The translations under genes were made by a program, and so were the position numbers. Below are positions 25,021 through 37,072 of a stretch of DNA of 64,000 bases, piece by piece (position 1 is the stretch's first letter; each line of letters begins with the position of its first letter). Source of the stretch: Notolepis coatsorum (taxonomy: Eukaryota; Chordata; Actinopteri; Aulopiformes; Paralepididae); NCBI GenBank assembly GCA_963971535.1, contig OZ020589.1:92019188-92083187 (forward strand), given 5' to 3'. The notes beneath the pieces are model-generated. The model searched no databases. It was given only the letters and a program-made list of their open reading frames with translations, and was not told the origin of the DNA.

Positions 25021-28000
25021 CCCCACCTTCCTGTTCGAACCAGATGACAGCAGTTTAGCGCTGGCAGAACTGGATGTTGGAGAAGGCCTGCTGCAAGCGC
25101 AAAACCCCAGGAAGCCGTATGTCACCGTGCCTGTGGGAAACAACACAAGGCATAACGTCACTCTCTCCAGGAAGACAGCTCTGGGCAGCATCCATTGTGT
25201 TGGGAAAGTCATCACGACAGACTCCCCACGGCAAACCCCCATCCCAACCTACTCACCTGAAATCTCCCAGCCTACGGTACCCCCCAACCGTGCTGCTACA
25301 ACGTCGGCTGTGCCCAGCCCCATCCTGTTCAAACCCCCCGTCGATCTCAGTCACCTCGACGACGAACAACAGACAATAGTCAACCGGATGCTTTGTGAAG
25401 AGGCTGGGTCCTTTGCACAAGACAGTGGTGACATTGGGTGCATCCCGAGCCTGCAGATGACAATCGCTCTCCATGATACTGTCCCGGTCCAGAAGACGTA
25501 CTCATCAGTACCAAAGCCACTGTTTAAAGAAGTAAAAGAGTACATACAGGAACTGTTAATGAAAGGTTGGATAGTCAAGTCAAAGTCTCCATATTCTGCC
25601 CCAGTAGTCTGCGTCAGAAAGAAGGACGGCAGCCTACGGCTATGCATCGACTACCGCCTCCTGAACAAAAAGACTGTGCCCGATCGCCATCCACTACCTA
25701 GAATACAAGACCTGACTGACACACTTGGAGGCTATACCTGGTTTAGTATCCTAGACCAAGGGAAAGCCTACCACCAGGGCTTCGTCGCCGAGGGTTCACG
25801 ACCCTTCACCGCCTTCATCACTCCATGGGGTCTTTACGAGTGGGTGCGCATCCCATTTGGACTCTCGAATGCCCCTGCAACGTTCCAACGGAGCATGGAG
25901 GAGATGCTAGGTCCCCTCAGGGACGAATGCTGTATCCCGTATCTTGACGACGTACTCTGTTACGCAAAGACATTTGAAGAACATGTAGAGACCCTCCGCA
26001 AGGTTCTCCAAGCCCTTCAACGTCACGGAGTGAAATTGAGACCTGAGAAGTGTGACCTCTTCAAGCAAGAAGTCAGATACGTGGGTCGCCTTGTGTCAGC
26101 AGAAGGGGTCAAGATAGACCCACGAGACATTGAAGCCGTGACAGCCCTGTCAAGTAAGACACCCAGAACTGTCGGCGAAGTGAGGAAAATAACAGGATTC
26201 CTGGGATATTTCCGTTCATACATTCAGGATTTTTCCCGAATTGCCAGACCCATCTACGAGCTACTCCAAATCAAGCCAGGAAAGACCCCAGCCCCAGCGC
26301 GGAGTAAGAACATCAAACGCCCCCAGTTGCCCTCCAGAGAGCCCATAGAGTGGACCACGGAACAGCAGAGAGCACTTGAACAACTGATTGACCTTCTCAC
26401 AAACCCCCCTGTCTTGGCATATCCTGATTTCAACCTACCCTTCAGGTTGCACACGTATGCCTCCGACCAAGGCCTGGGAGCTGTTCTGTATCAACATCAA
26501 AATGGAAAACTGAGAGTCATCGGGTACGGGTCAAGAACATTGTCACCAGCCGAACGAAATTACCATATGCACAGTGGGAAACTGGAGTTCCTTGCATTGA
26601 AATGGGCTGTGTGTGTGAAATTCCGTGACTACCTGTATTATGCCCCACACTTTACTATCTACACCGACAACAACCCGTTGACCTATGTAATGAGTACTAC
26701 CAAGCTCAATGCAGTCGGTCATCGGTGGGTTGGAGAACTGGCAGACTTCCGGTTTGACATCAAATACAGACCCGGAAAGTCCAACATAGATGCAGACACA
26801 CTTTCCCGCCTTCCCCTGGATATGGAGAGATATGAAAGGACCTGCACAGAAGAGCTCTCTAATGAAGCAGTACGAGCAACGTGGGAAGGAAGCCAAGCAG
26901 CTGAAAGGAAAGACGTGGCATGGGTTGCAGCGCTCAACATCGCGTCCCCAGACTCAAACCAGCAGTCTCACCCACACCTACAAACAATCAGTCACGATGA
27001 ACTGGTGAAGGCCCAAAAAGAGGACCAAGCCATCAACACGATCAGGGAGTTGAAAGAGTCGAACACGAAATTGTCAGACGACGTACGAAGAACCGTAAGC
27101 GCAGCAACCCGAAAGCTACTTCATGAATGGAGCAGATTACATATTGAAAATGATCTCCTTTACAGAAAGACCAATCAATACCAACAGTTGGTCCTCCCTG
27201 TAAAGTATAGAACACTTGCCCTGAAACATCTACATAATGAGATGGGTCATGTTGGAACAGAAAGAGTGATCCACCTCGCAAGAGAAAGATTCTACTGGCC
27301 TTTCATGTCCAGAGAGATTGAAGAATATGTGACCCGAAGATGTCCTTGTATCAAGTCTAAGAAGCCGGTCACCCATGTCCGAGCTCCCATGGGCAGCATT
27401 ACCTCCAACTTCCCATTAGAACTTGTGTGTATCGACTATCTACATCTGGAAACCAGTCGGGGAGGGTATGAATATATCCTAGTGGTGATCGACCATTTCA
27501 CTAGGTTCGCCCAGGCATACCCCACCAAGAACAAGAGTGGGAAAACAGCTGCAGAGCGTATCTTTAATGACTTTATACCCAAATTCGGTTATCCCTCGAA
27601 ATTACATCACGACCAGGGTTGAGAATTTGAGAATAAACTGTTCCAAGCACTGCAACGGCTGTCTGGGGTCGGCCACTCTAGAACATCACCCTACCATCCA
27701 CAGAGCAACCCAGCGGAGCGGCTCAATCGGACCATACTACAGATGTTGAGGACATTGACTGAAAATGAGAAATTGCGGTGGAAGGACCACCTCCCGCATG
27801 TGTTACACGCGTACAACTGTACCAAACATGAATCAACGGGTTACTCACCCTTTTTCCTCCTCTACGGTCGTCATCCACACCTCCCCGTTGACCTGTTGTT
27901 TGGGTTAACGAAGAAAGAGGAACCGTACTCACCCAGAGGATACGCGGAGCAATGGGCTGAGAAGATGTCTGAAGCCTATCGGATTGCTTGCGAACATAGC

Positions 28001-29098
28001 AAAAAGTCCAGTGCAAGAGGAAAAGTAACTTATGACAAGAAAACAAAAGGAGTAGTACTGCAGTCAGGAGACAGAGTTCTGGTGAGAAACCTCAATCAGC
28101 GTGGAGGACCAGGCAAGTTGAGATCGTACTGGGAGAAGGCGATCTACGTGGTCAAAAGCCAGCTCGCTGAGAGTCCAGTATACATTGTCTGCCCTGAACA
28201 TGGAGACCAGAAAAAGACCAGAACACTACACCGAAATCTCTTACTGCTGGTAAATGATTTGCCCGTGGAAATGACTCCACCACCAGCCAGAACTGTCCCT
28301 GCAAAGAAAACGAATGACAGACCAAGACAAGGAAGAATGTCAGACACACAAAGACAAGTAGAGACAAGGGACAGCAATGACAGTGATTCGGATGATGACA
28401 GTGACAGAGGATACTGGCTAAGGATACCTGTTGAAAGGACAGAGGAAAGACCACTTGGACACCGTGAACGACGACCTGAAGTCATGCCAGGCCTGCGCCC
28501 TGAGAGTGAAGATGACAGGGGAGGAAACACGGATGGAAATTTGCCTGTCTTGGCCAGACCGGAGGGAGATGTTAGTGAATCAGGGGAAGAAGAAGAAAGG
28601 GAGACCCCCCGAGCTCACTCTCCAATACCCCAACCCCATCCCCGAGCTCACTCTCCAATACCCCAACCCCATCCCCAAGCTCACTCTCCAATACCCCAAC
28701 CCCACTTCCAAGCTCACTCTCCAATAGCCCAACCCCAACCCCAAGCTCACTCCCCCGTAGCCCAGCTCAATCTCCGAACCCCTCCACTCTCGCCGGTAGA
28801 ACAAGTCCAGTCAGAGGTTAGGAGGTCTGCCCGTGACAGAAGGCCTAAACAATGTCTCACGTATGATATGCTAGGTGAACCGTTAGTGCAGAACAAGGTG
28901 ACCGTGAATTCAGTAGTACAGTGGCCACCGATGGTGCCCGCACCACACCACGGTCCACTACCACATCAATTGATACCCTTCGTAATGCCATGGTTGCATT
29001 CAATTTTTTACAGCCTTCCACAACATGGCCAGTATGCTTACCGTCCAGCCGTCACCCACGGTCCACCCATGGGGAGTTTGTTAGGGGTTCACGCCTGA
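25007..29098 (+). pseudogene. pol: pol: RT-RNase H-integrase, lacks protease, premature stop
   Basis: One frame of ~1,363 codons broken by a TGA at 27620-27622. RT has a YLDD box near residue 312. RNase H follows ([31 protein letters not shown]). Integrase has an HHCC zinc-binding end ([14 protein letters not shown]) and a D-D-E core. Relatives have an Asp where RNase H reads Tyr (codon 26456-26458), so RNase H is probably dead. The stop sits in HHDQG-stop-EFEN beside the second catalytic Asp and fits a CGA-to-TGA change. The C-terminus has proline-rich AHSPIPQPH repeats (28600-28760). No DTG/DSG protease motif is present upstream. Confidence 0.85.
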
Positions 29099-29158
29099 GG
29101 GTGATATTGGATGGGTGTATTTAGTGATTTTCGGAAATGTCAGGAGCCATTTTTTTAA

Positions 29159-29170
29159 GGTCAGGGAGTG
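29159..29170 (+). other. Probable polypurine tract
   Basis: GGTCAGGGAGTG lies directly before the right LTR. It is purine-rich but imperfect. Placement is by position only. Confidence 0.4.
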
Positions 29171-29880
29171 TGTGATGCCCACTAGAAGTGGTATCATGTT
29201 AATATCTTTAGATTATGTGTCAAAACAGTGTGAACATATTGGTACAGGATTACCTCCATCAGAAACAAGTTAGAACAGTCATTTATATGTAATGGGAGAC
29301 ATTAACATAATCTGGTCAATATGTGGCGGTATAGGACTGGTGTTTAGTGGCTTCGCCTTCCAGGGAACCGTACTGTGTGCTTAGGAACGCACGAGGCGAT
29401 CTCAGCCTCACAACCGGGAGAAACCAGAGTCAATAACATCGTGTCTGCACCTTCCTTTGTCAAATGATTAACTACAACCTGTTTCATAGGTGGGTAATAT
29501 ACTACAAAACACACATAAAGGTTAACAAGGATACATGCAATGTCGAGGGTTCAAATTAAGTAACTATTGTCGATGTTTGAGTCAAGTTTAAGAAGTTTAA
29601 GACGACAAGTAACGTGGTTGAGAAGCAGACCGTCTATTGATGGCGCCACGTTTCGTTGGTACATTTAAATAGTGTTGGAACACAATTGTCCATTTAAGCA
29701 CTAACGTGTCGAAGTTAAGTATCTCCAAGGGGATTATAAAGGTTTATGTTTTGAAATACATACTGTGTTGGGTTGAATTGCTGTGTAGTAAATGTGTATA
29801 TTGTGTACAAGATGGTTAGAGGGAAATTACTTTAGCTTACCCTACCTAGAAGGTAGCTAAACACCGGAGCTGTACCACAT

Positions 29881-29882
<2 letters not shown>

Positions 29883-29961
<79 letters not shown>
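29883..29961 (+). repeat. (CT)n microsatellite in right LTR
   Basis: About 39 CT units, the counterpart of 22521-22622. Confidence 0.95.
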
Positions 29962-29963
<2 letters not shown>

Positions 29964-30724
29964 TGCGCCCTCCGTTAAATGTAAATATAAATCTATTCCC
30001 TTGAGTTATACCATGGTCACGGTTTAGCAAATTCCTAGTAGGGTTGAGAACGGCCCGATGCATATATATATATAAATGTACTTGCAGTGCACATTTGAGT
30101 TTCAATAGAACTTGAGACCGGAACACAACTATGGATAACACTGAGGTGTGGAGGTATTTCGGTATACTAGAGAATAGTGGATATGACTGATGATAAGTGA
30201 CTGATGATAAAGGTAACACTTATTGGTGATTTAAGGAATTGTTTGACAGACAATGAGAATGACAGTGTTGGTTAAAAGACATACGATGGTCCCTTCCAAC
30301 ATGCCTAGACATGTCTAGACAGAGGTTAACAGGATAATGTTTCTCTTCTCACGTGCTTATATTTAAGACGCCAAATATGTATAAAGACATAAGTAATCAC
30401 AATGTACAGTATATAATACTGGATAACTACATTTAAAAGGAAAATGCTATTGAAGTGAACCAGGGTATCCTAACAGGGTAGAATGTGTGTTGCAATGATG
30501 AATATGCTTTTGAATTAATAACAAGTATGGGATTATAATTGAATGTATTAAAGTAATGTAACTAATTGAACTGGATGATTATACAATGATGATACAATGA
30601 TTATACAATGATGATACAATGATGATACAATGATGATACAATGATGATGATGATTGATTGATTATTCTGTTGAATAAATAAATGTTGTTGAAATAGACAA
30701 CCGGGAGGAACCAGAGTCAATAAC

Positions 30725-31012
30725 GTTAGGTTATGGCTATAACCAAGTTCTGTTAGTTAGGGGTGACGCTTGGCATCACTACTGCACTATCTCGCATATG
30801 TGCACGCGCACTGAATAAAGACCACAATGTACCTTTAATCCCAATATTCGTCTGACCACACCCCTCATCAGCTTACCTTCATAAGCAGGTGTGTGGTCAC
30901 CTGCTCTCCTCCTTCCCAAGCTTTCACCATAAGGTGAGATCAAGGGCTGCAGCGGCCGTCTGATGCCAAGCGTCACCCCTAACTAACAGAACTTGGTTAT
31001 AGCCATAACCTA
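30725..31012. mobile_element. MITE with ~54-bp terminal inverted repeats
   Basis: Begins GTTAGGTTATGGCTATAACC and ends with its reverse complement (GGTTATAGCCATAACCTAAC). The arms extend through GGGGTGACGCTTGGCATCA. The middle (about 30785-30920) is a near-identical inverted copy of the right end of the neighbouring element (about 36110-36255), so it looks like a deletion derivative of the same family. Confidence 0.8.
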
Positions 31013-31545
31013 ACGTTCTGTTCCGTTAGGGGCTCTGCTTGGCATCACTACTGCACAAGGGGAGGCCAAGCGGAGCCGCTGGCTGACAAATACACCCCGC
31101 TGACAGCCCCCCACAACCATCAGAACAGGGAGGGCCGAGCCCCCCCGACCCCCCCTAATGGAGGGTATCCCCCCTATTAGGGGCTTCACGGGAGGGCGAC
31201 GGACCCGACCGTGCGAAGAGGCACTCAAGCAACTCAACGCACAGGGTGAGCAGACCGTGGCTTGACCCCACGACTACACACACGCACAACCCGCATGCCA
31301 CCCGGGAACGAACGGAGGAACAACCTCGTTACTGCCCCCAGAATCACGGGGTCAAGGGCAAACCCAACCCCGTGGCAAGGCCGTAGCAGCGGAGCACAAA
31401 GGAAGACCCAGACCCACCAAAAGGACTGGACTCCCTAGAATGGGGGCCCGGAGAAGTCCATGATGCCAGCATCAAGACTCCACCAGGTGGGCACGTAGTG
31501 CCCCGCCCCCCACATCGCCAGCGTATTCGGACAAAGGCCCCTCAG

Positions 31546-31660
31546 TTACTGCACCTGGTATTCCCAGGCGGAATCCCATCCAAGTACTAACCAGGCCAGA
31601 ACCTGCTTAGCTACCGAGATCGGACAAGATCGGCGTGTTCAGGTTGGTATGGCCGTAAGC
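31546..31660 (-). rRNA. 5S rRNA-like sequence, degenerate
   Basis: On the minus strand it begins GCTTACGGCCATACCA and runs in order through ATCTCGGTAGCTAAGCAGG, GGCCTGGTTAGTACTTGGAT and CGCCTGGGAATACCAGGTGC. This is nearly full-length vertebrate 5S with a one-base deletion near position 28, two changes in the C-box (GGATGGGATTCC for GGATGGGAGACC), and a lost 3' terminal stem (AGTAACTG). Inside a transposon it is more likely a captured promoter or pseudogene than a working gene. Confidence 0.8.
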
Positions 31661-32297
31661 CGAGCGGGCCCTGTCCCCCCAATAGTACACCGCCTGGCAC
31701 ACTGACCCTGCAGAACAGGCAGTCAGCATGGCCGTAAGCACACAAAAAAGGTTAACCAACGGAAGCAGGCAGCGCACCGGGGAAAAACCAGGCAACAGGC
31801 TGTTAACCCTAGCCTGGAGACTGCGGACGAGACAGGCGCCAGAGGGGACAGCTGAACACAGCCGCCCCGGCGGAAGGGGCGTATGCTGGCGTTGTTGCAT
31901 GACCAAGCCTCCATTTAAAAACCCCCACCCAGAGGGGTTGAGGCAGAGAAGGTTGACACGATTGGCAGACGTCATGAACGTGCAGGGGCACCCTCAACCG
32001 GTGAACCCGAGAGTTGACACTGCTCCAACACACCAGGGAATCAACCACCTTGGCGTTACCCAATGCGGTGGTTGTTCCTATAACCCCTCAAGAAAAAACT
32101 CCAAAACACACCTGCGGATATACACCGGCTATACCGCAGTACAAGTGTTAACCCAGGCCTACGGGTCGACGAACATTACCTCGGACCGGGCCTGGCAATA
32201 CGGGAAGCACAGGGTCACCAGAGGAGGTCAAAGACCACCCCAACAGGCCCCTCTTCGCCATGCGCGAGAGAGGAGCGAAAAATAATGGAGAACCAGC
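31661..32297. other. GC-rich interior of TIR element, no gene recognised
   Basis: A GGCCGTAAGC-like scrap recurs at 31729-31738 (ATGGCCGTAAGC), so a further 5S 5'-end remnant may lie here. Frames are long only because stops are rare. Confidence 0.4.
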
Positions 32298-32521
32298 CCC
32301 TAAGCACACCGCACCTGGCCTTCCCAGGCGGTCTCCCAACCAAGTACTAACCAGGACCAACCTGTGTACAGCGGTGCAGTCGTAATATGTGGATAGAGCG
32401 CATCTTTGTGCGCGCGTACTGATCATCTTGTAACACGGCGTGTAACCGCGTGTGACCACGACTGCACCACTGCCTATGTAGCGGCCGAGATCGAGCGCGT
32501 ACAGAATGGCATGGCTGTAAG
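32298..32521 (-). pseudogene. 5S rRNA-derived sequence split by a stem-loop insertion
   Basis: Minus strand: the 5' half (GCTTACAGCCATGCCA, then GATCTCGGCCGCTA) is at 32478-32521 and the 3' half (CCTGGTTAGTACTTGG, then GGGAGACCGCCTGGGAA) is at 32298-32356. The ~120 bp between them carries the inverted pair GGTGCAGTCGT/ACGACTGCACC. It lies 640 bp from the first 5S copy in the same orientation. Confidence 0.7.
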
Positions 32522-35500
32522 CCATTACGACAGTGCTGAGTAAAAACGTACCCAACCAGGGTCTCCATAACGCTTAACCCTGTGACACCCGGACCGACCT
32601 GGCATTTTTCCCCCTGAAAAAAGCCCAAGTCCCTCAGGGTACCAGAACAGCAGATCTGCATCCCCGGCGGACAACGGGTTCAACTGATCCGGACCAGCGC
32701 GACCAGAACCAGTCCCGTGCCCTAACCACGCCGACATGCCTACTCCAGGAGAAGGGCAGATATGCGTGTCGATCTTAACATGAAAAGAAGGCGCCACCCA
32801 GACGTTCGGGCGAACCGCGCCTGGTGGCCCACCCCAAGGGCGTGAGACCCCTCTACATATGTTCAGATCCATTCCGTCATCATCCCCCAGACATGAACGA
32901 GAATCCGTCGAAAAACCAACCCAGGTCGTGGGATTTGGTCGTCGGAAGAGGAAAAACCCCCATCTCAGTTGCTTTATAAAAACGCTGTTTCAACCACAAG
33001 CAACCAAGGCGTGCCAGTCAGTCGCCTGTTTACAGCGAGCTAGCACTATACGTGCGTCGGGACACACCCCCATCAATGAACAGGCTATTTAGACCTGTCA
33101 TTGAATCCCCAAGGCGCCCAGGGGAACGACAAGAGGGGTGTGACACTCCCTAACTCCAACATTTCTTGAATAGAAAAGAAGGAAGCATCAACAGTATGTA
33201 TCCCAGTCTACACAGCCGGGGGTAAAAAATGTTCAAATTTTTACATCCCACCACCCTCCCATAGGAAGGAGACGGGGATCCCCAGAGAGACTTCCCACGC
33301 GAGCTGTACAGATTGAAAAGAATATATTGCACCTTGAGCCATGTAAAAAATAGGTTTTAGGGCTCTCCGGGGAAGAGGCACTGAACCCAAACACACTCAA
33401 TAATCGAAATGAATCGAATACATATACAATAGAATAGGACCCTTCTAGAGGGTCCACTCACTTTGACAATCTGAGGAGGAAGGCTCTGTACTCTGATGGA
33501 GGCTCCCTCACATGGAAGGAGTCCGAACTCACAGAAGGCCCGAATAGGCGCTTGGTGAGGAGGAGCCCTGACCACCCCCCTGAAACAGATCCATCACATG
33601 GACCTGAACAGCACACGGAAGTCCTACCAACAGAGACGCGCACGGTGACGTACTCTATGGCGGGGGAATTCCTGCGGTGCACACGCCCAATATACCAGGC
33701 CGTGGGACCAGGAAACTCCCTCCCCACCCCCCCCCCCCCCGTAACGTGCCGAACCGCCACGTGACGGGAACCTTGAAGGACAGGGGGTGTACCCCTGACC
33801 GACAGAAACAAGGGGGAGAGGAAAGGTTACCAGTTCACCCCTTTACGACCCCACACCCATGATACGATGTAATGACAAAAAGAGAATATGACACAGTCAT
33901 AATCAGCTCTATGAAGCGTTTGACAGCCCCACACAGCGCATGAGCTAACCTGCTATCTGATTTTTACTAAGGAAAAAAGACACAGAATAGAGAGGGCTCT
34001 AAGAGCCCCGGTCCAACATACACATGTGCTTCTGTGGCCAGTCCAACCCAGTTGTAGGTCACATGACACACACAACCCATCATCACCTACAAAAAATGGC
34101 AAAAACACTCAACAGAGGAACGCCGTTTTTCACAATGAGAGAATACATCATTCTCGATTAGTATCGGCCACAGGCCTTGCTAAGCACACACGACAGCCAC
34201 CAAACCATCTTTTCTTTTAGGAAAATAAAGTTTCTCCAGCAGTTTTAGCACAACCTCAGCAATCAAGCTAAGGGTTACATCGCATCCCTACCACACAAAA
34301 GACACAATTAGTGCACAAACATGTCTGATAGGAGGATGAAAAAGTCCCCAGGGAACCGGGGGGAAACACAATCCTCTTATTTTACCCTCAATACGGCCAG
34401 TTAAAACAGGAAAACCTGTTAATATGTGAACACACTGTTCATTGTCATCACAGGCTGAGAAAAGAACATTATTTTACCCACTTGTCACCAAGCATAGCTT
34501 CATAGGTTAGTTACCTTAGTTGTGAGTACACGGTACACATAAACACCATGATGTTTCTCACACAACAACCAGATCATTACATCCCGATTTGCACGGAAAA
34601 GCTAACTGCCAGTGACAAAAACAGCTCACACATAACCCGCGTCGTACCCTAAATGCATTGCAGCAACACACGTTTTGGGAAAAACATCGTTATTCACAAT
34701 ACATCTAGAAAAGTAAAACCAGAAGACGTGTTATAAGGTCTGGTCAAACCTGATCCTACCCGGAACGTAGATCAGCGAAGTGCAGTCACAGACACCGTAG
34801 GAACACAGCCGCTCCTGTGTTGTTCGAACTGGGCAGCGTCGCCGCTCCAACCCGCACTACAGTCCTCTTTGTTGATGCAACCTTGCCGTCCTGGCTCAGG
34901 GCAGGGTCGACAAAACATCCCCTGTCAAGGATGACGTCGTAGTCAAGAGTGTAAAACATGTTAAAATCAAAGCACGTTCAACAGAATAGCATCAAGCTAA
35001 CGGCCGCTCCAACCGTTCGGGCGCTACTGCTCCTGCTCGCGAGACGCCGAGCTAACGGCGCACGTGACCAGAAGCGAGCTCACGGCGGCGCGCGAGAAGC
35101 TAAAGCTACCCCGCGCCAGGCCATGGCCTATAGCAGCAAGCTAACGTTACCTAGTGATCACGACATGCTAGCCCCGCAGCTAACAGCTGACTGGCTAACA
35201 GTAGGCCCACAAAGCAGGCCATGCAGCGATCCCAGCAGACTAACGCAGCAGTTAACAGCTGACTGGCTAACCGTAAGCTAAGCAGCTATCACCTGAACAT
35301 ATAAACAATGACATAACACTCACCCAGACAGGCCGCCGTTCTGAACCTCTCCTCACTTTTTAAGAGAAAAGAGAAAACAAGATGTCAACACCGCTTTACA
35401 ACGGTGATTTTACCAACACCCGACGGAATCAGCACAATACCAAACTGGCCTGTGTAGCTGACTTGAACATGGATCTGCCGCTATCGCACATCCATGCACA

Positions 35501-36100
35501 TATCCCCTCGTGAAGGAATACTCTCATTTGGATATGAAAGATGGGGCCTTAACACGGTGACAGAGAGAATCCACTCGTCCAGAACACACAGGGATCACCA
35601 GTGTTAATGGTCGCGGCCCACTAGTTAAAACTATAATGGTCTTCAGACCAAGGCCTTCTGTCGCCTAGGTGGCTGAACAAAGGACCCTAGCCTGGGGCCG
35701 GTTTCCATAAACATTGTCAAGTAGCCCCCATAGCACTAACAGACAAGTGAAGCCCGCCAGCAACAGTACTCACCCAACCTGAAACCCACCGCTTCTCACA
35801 ACAGCGGCGTGTCCGACAGTTCAGCTGTGGCCTGACAGGTTTCACCCCAACAAACACAGCAAGGAACTGCAGTTGAGAAGCATGCAGCGGCGTGCTCCCA
35901 ATACGAAAACCGGTGGAGGGTTTTTAGAATGATCATCATCTTCCAGACACTCCAGTACAAAGACAATATCGCCGTATTTTCTCGAAAATAGTGAGAGAGA
36001 AAATAAAGATATGATGTCAACGTATCCTTGTTTCCCAAAGCTGTTCCTAATCCTTTCTACCATCATGGTGTCAAGTGTGGGGATCTACCGAGGCACTTCT
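32522..36100. other. Interior of TIR element, mostly unassigned
   Basis: GC-rich to 33.9 kb, then AT-richer. 34960-35285 has GCTAAC/GCTAGC-rich leader-like sequence and two copies of TTAACAGCTGACTGGCTAAC-type repeats (35180-35200 and 35250-35275). No protein family was recognised on either strand. Confidence 0.4.
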
Positions 36101-36392
36101 TCCTTGTGGTGAAAGCGAGAAGGAGGAGAGCAGGTGACCACACACCTGCTTATGAAGGTAAGCTGATGAGGGGTGTGGTCAGACGAATATTGGGATTAAA
36201 GGTACATTGTGGTCTTTATTCAGTGCGCGTGCACATATGCGAGATAGTGCAGTAGTGATGCCAAGCAGAGCCCCTAACGGAACAGAACATCGTGTCTGCA
36301 CCTTCCTTTGTCAAATGATTAACTACAACCTGTTTCATAGGTTAAACATATATCTGCTATCAGGTGCCATATCCTGGTACCTGTAACATATA

Positions 36393-36912
36393 TACTATTA
36401 TACAACCTGGAAATGGATCAAGTTCTGGAGAAAGCTGCAGAAAACGATAAAAACATACTTATACTTTAGACCGTATTTTAGTATGAATATGTGAATGAAA
36501 AAGTATAACGTTGCTACACCCTGAACAATAGATATAGGACGTTGAATGGGCCATAGTAATGTCAATTTAGCAATACAATTTAAAAAGTTATAGCCCTGCA
36601 AAGAAGGGGAACTTAGGGCTGGCGAGGGATGGTAAATTATGAATTTAACCCTGGCGATCAAAGTGTTAAAATGCTTCGTTTGTTGTTTTAATGTGCAAAA
36701 TAAAGACTTCAATGGATTTTGTGTGCTTTAGCTCGTTTAGTTCTTTTATTATGAAAAGATCCGACAGGAAGTCGTGTTGTTGTTATCGCTAGCGGAACGA
36801 GTACGGCTCTGCAGATATACCCTATTGGAGTGGAACACAGCCTGGCGGGTTTGTGCTTCTGAGCTAATGCTAGCTAAGCTAGCTAATATTTGTCTTGCTT
36901 TGACTTGTTGAA
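36393..36912 (+). other. Flank of LTR element and leader of zinc-finger exon
   Basis: 36459-36550 matches 15306-15400. 36668-36690 matches 20287-20310. The GGCTCTGCAGATATACCCTA motif at 36811, repeated in hAT elements further right, lies ~100 bp upstream of the ATG. The rest is a plausible 5' leader. Confidence 0.4.
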
Positions 36913-37072
36913 ATGTCTAGAATACAGATGCTGAGATTGCTGGTGAACGAGCGACTAACCGCAGCTGCTGAAGAGATATTTGGAGTATTTGAAAGAACCA
37001 TAGAAGATTATGAAGACGAGATCAATCACCAGCGTAAACAGCTGGATGCTCTGAAGCCTGCGATTAGAACAG
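36913..37072 (+). CDS. First coding exon of a teleost C2H2 zinc-finger gene
   Basis: ATG, then SRIQMLRLLVNERLTAAAEE, IFGVFERTIEDYEDEI and QRKQLDALKP, then a GTTTGT donor at 37073 in phase 1. This N-terminal exon (MSKVQMLR..LTAAAEEIFGLFERTI..YEEE) heads very many teleost C2H2 zinc-finger proteins. It is helical and acidic and lacks fingers itself. No finger-array exon in the right orientation follows in the window, so it is either the start of a gene whose next exons lie beyond 64 kb or a stranded duplicate. The leader contains GCTAGCTAAGCTAGC. Confidence 0.75.

Larger units (their letters stand above)
31013..36288. mobile_element. 5.3-kb TIR element with 5S rRNA-derived segments
   Basis: Ends GTTCTGTTCCGTTAGGGG and its complement at 36271-36288. 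Inverted identity continues about 42 bp through CTTGGCATCACTACTGCAC. It lies between the MITE and the resumed LTR. AAC flanks each junction, but it is also part of the repeats, so target-duplication length is unresolved. The left 2.5 kb is GC-rich with overlapping frames that look noncoding. Two 5S-like segments lie on the minus strand. A 75-codon minus frame (35842-36066) starting MMVERIRNSFGKQGYVD is the only exon-like coding hint. No transposase is recognised. Confidence 0.75.
29171..36388 (+). repeat. Right (3') LTR, split by a composite DNA element
   Basis: Same ends as the left LTR. It matches it from 29171 to 30724 and from 36289 to 36388, without the hAT insertion. The break at AATAAC/ATCGTG is filled by 30725-36288. 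Confidence 0.9.

Noticed and set aside
24922..28804. Antisense and alternate frames across gag and pol
   Set aside because: Shadows of a clearly coding strand; no independent signal.
31607..33862. Many overlapping frames on both strands at 31.6-33.9 kb
   Set aside because: GC-rich DNA with few stops; frames overlap antisense and include the 5S segments. No domain recognised.
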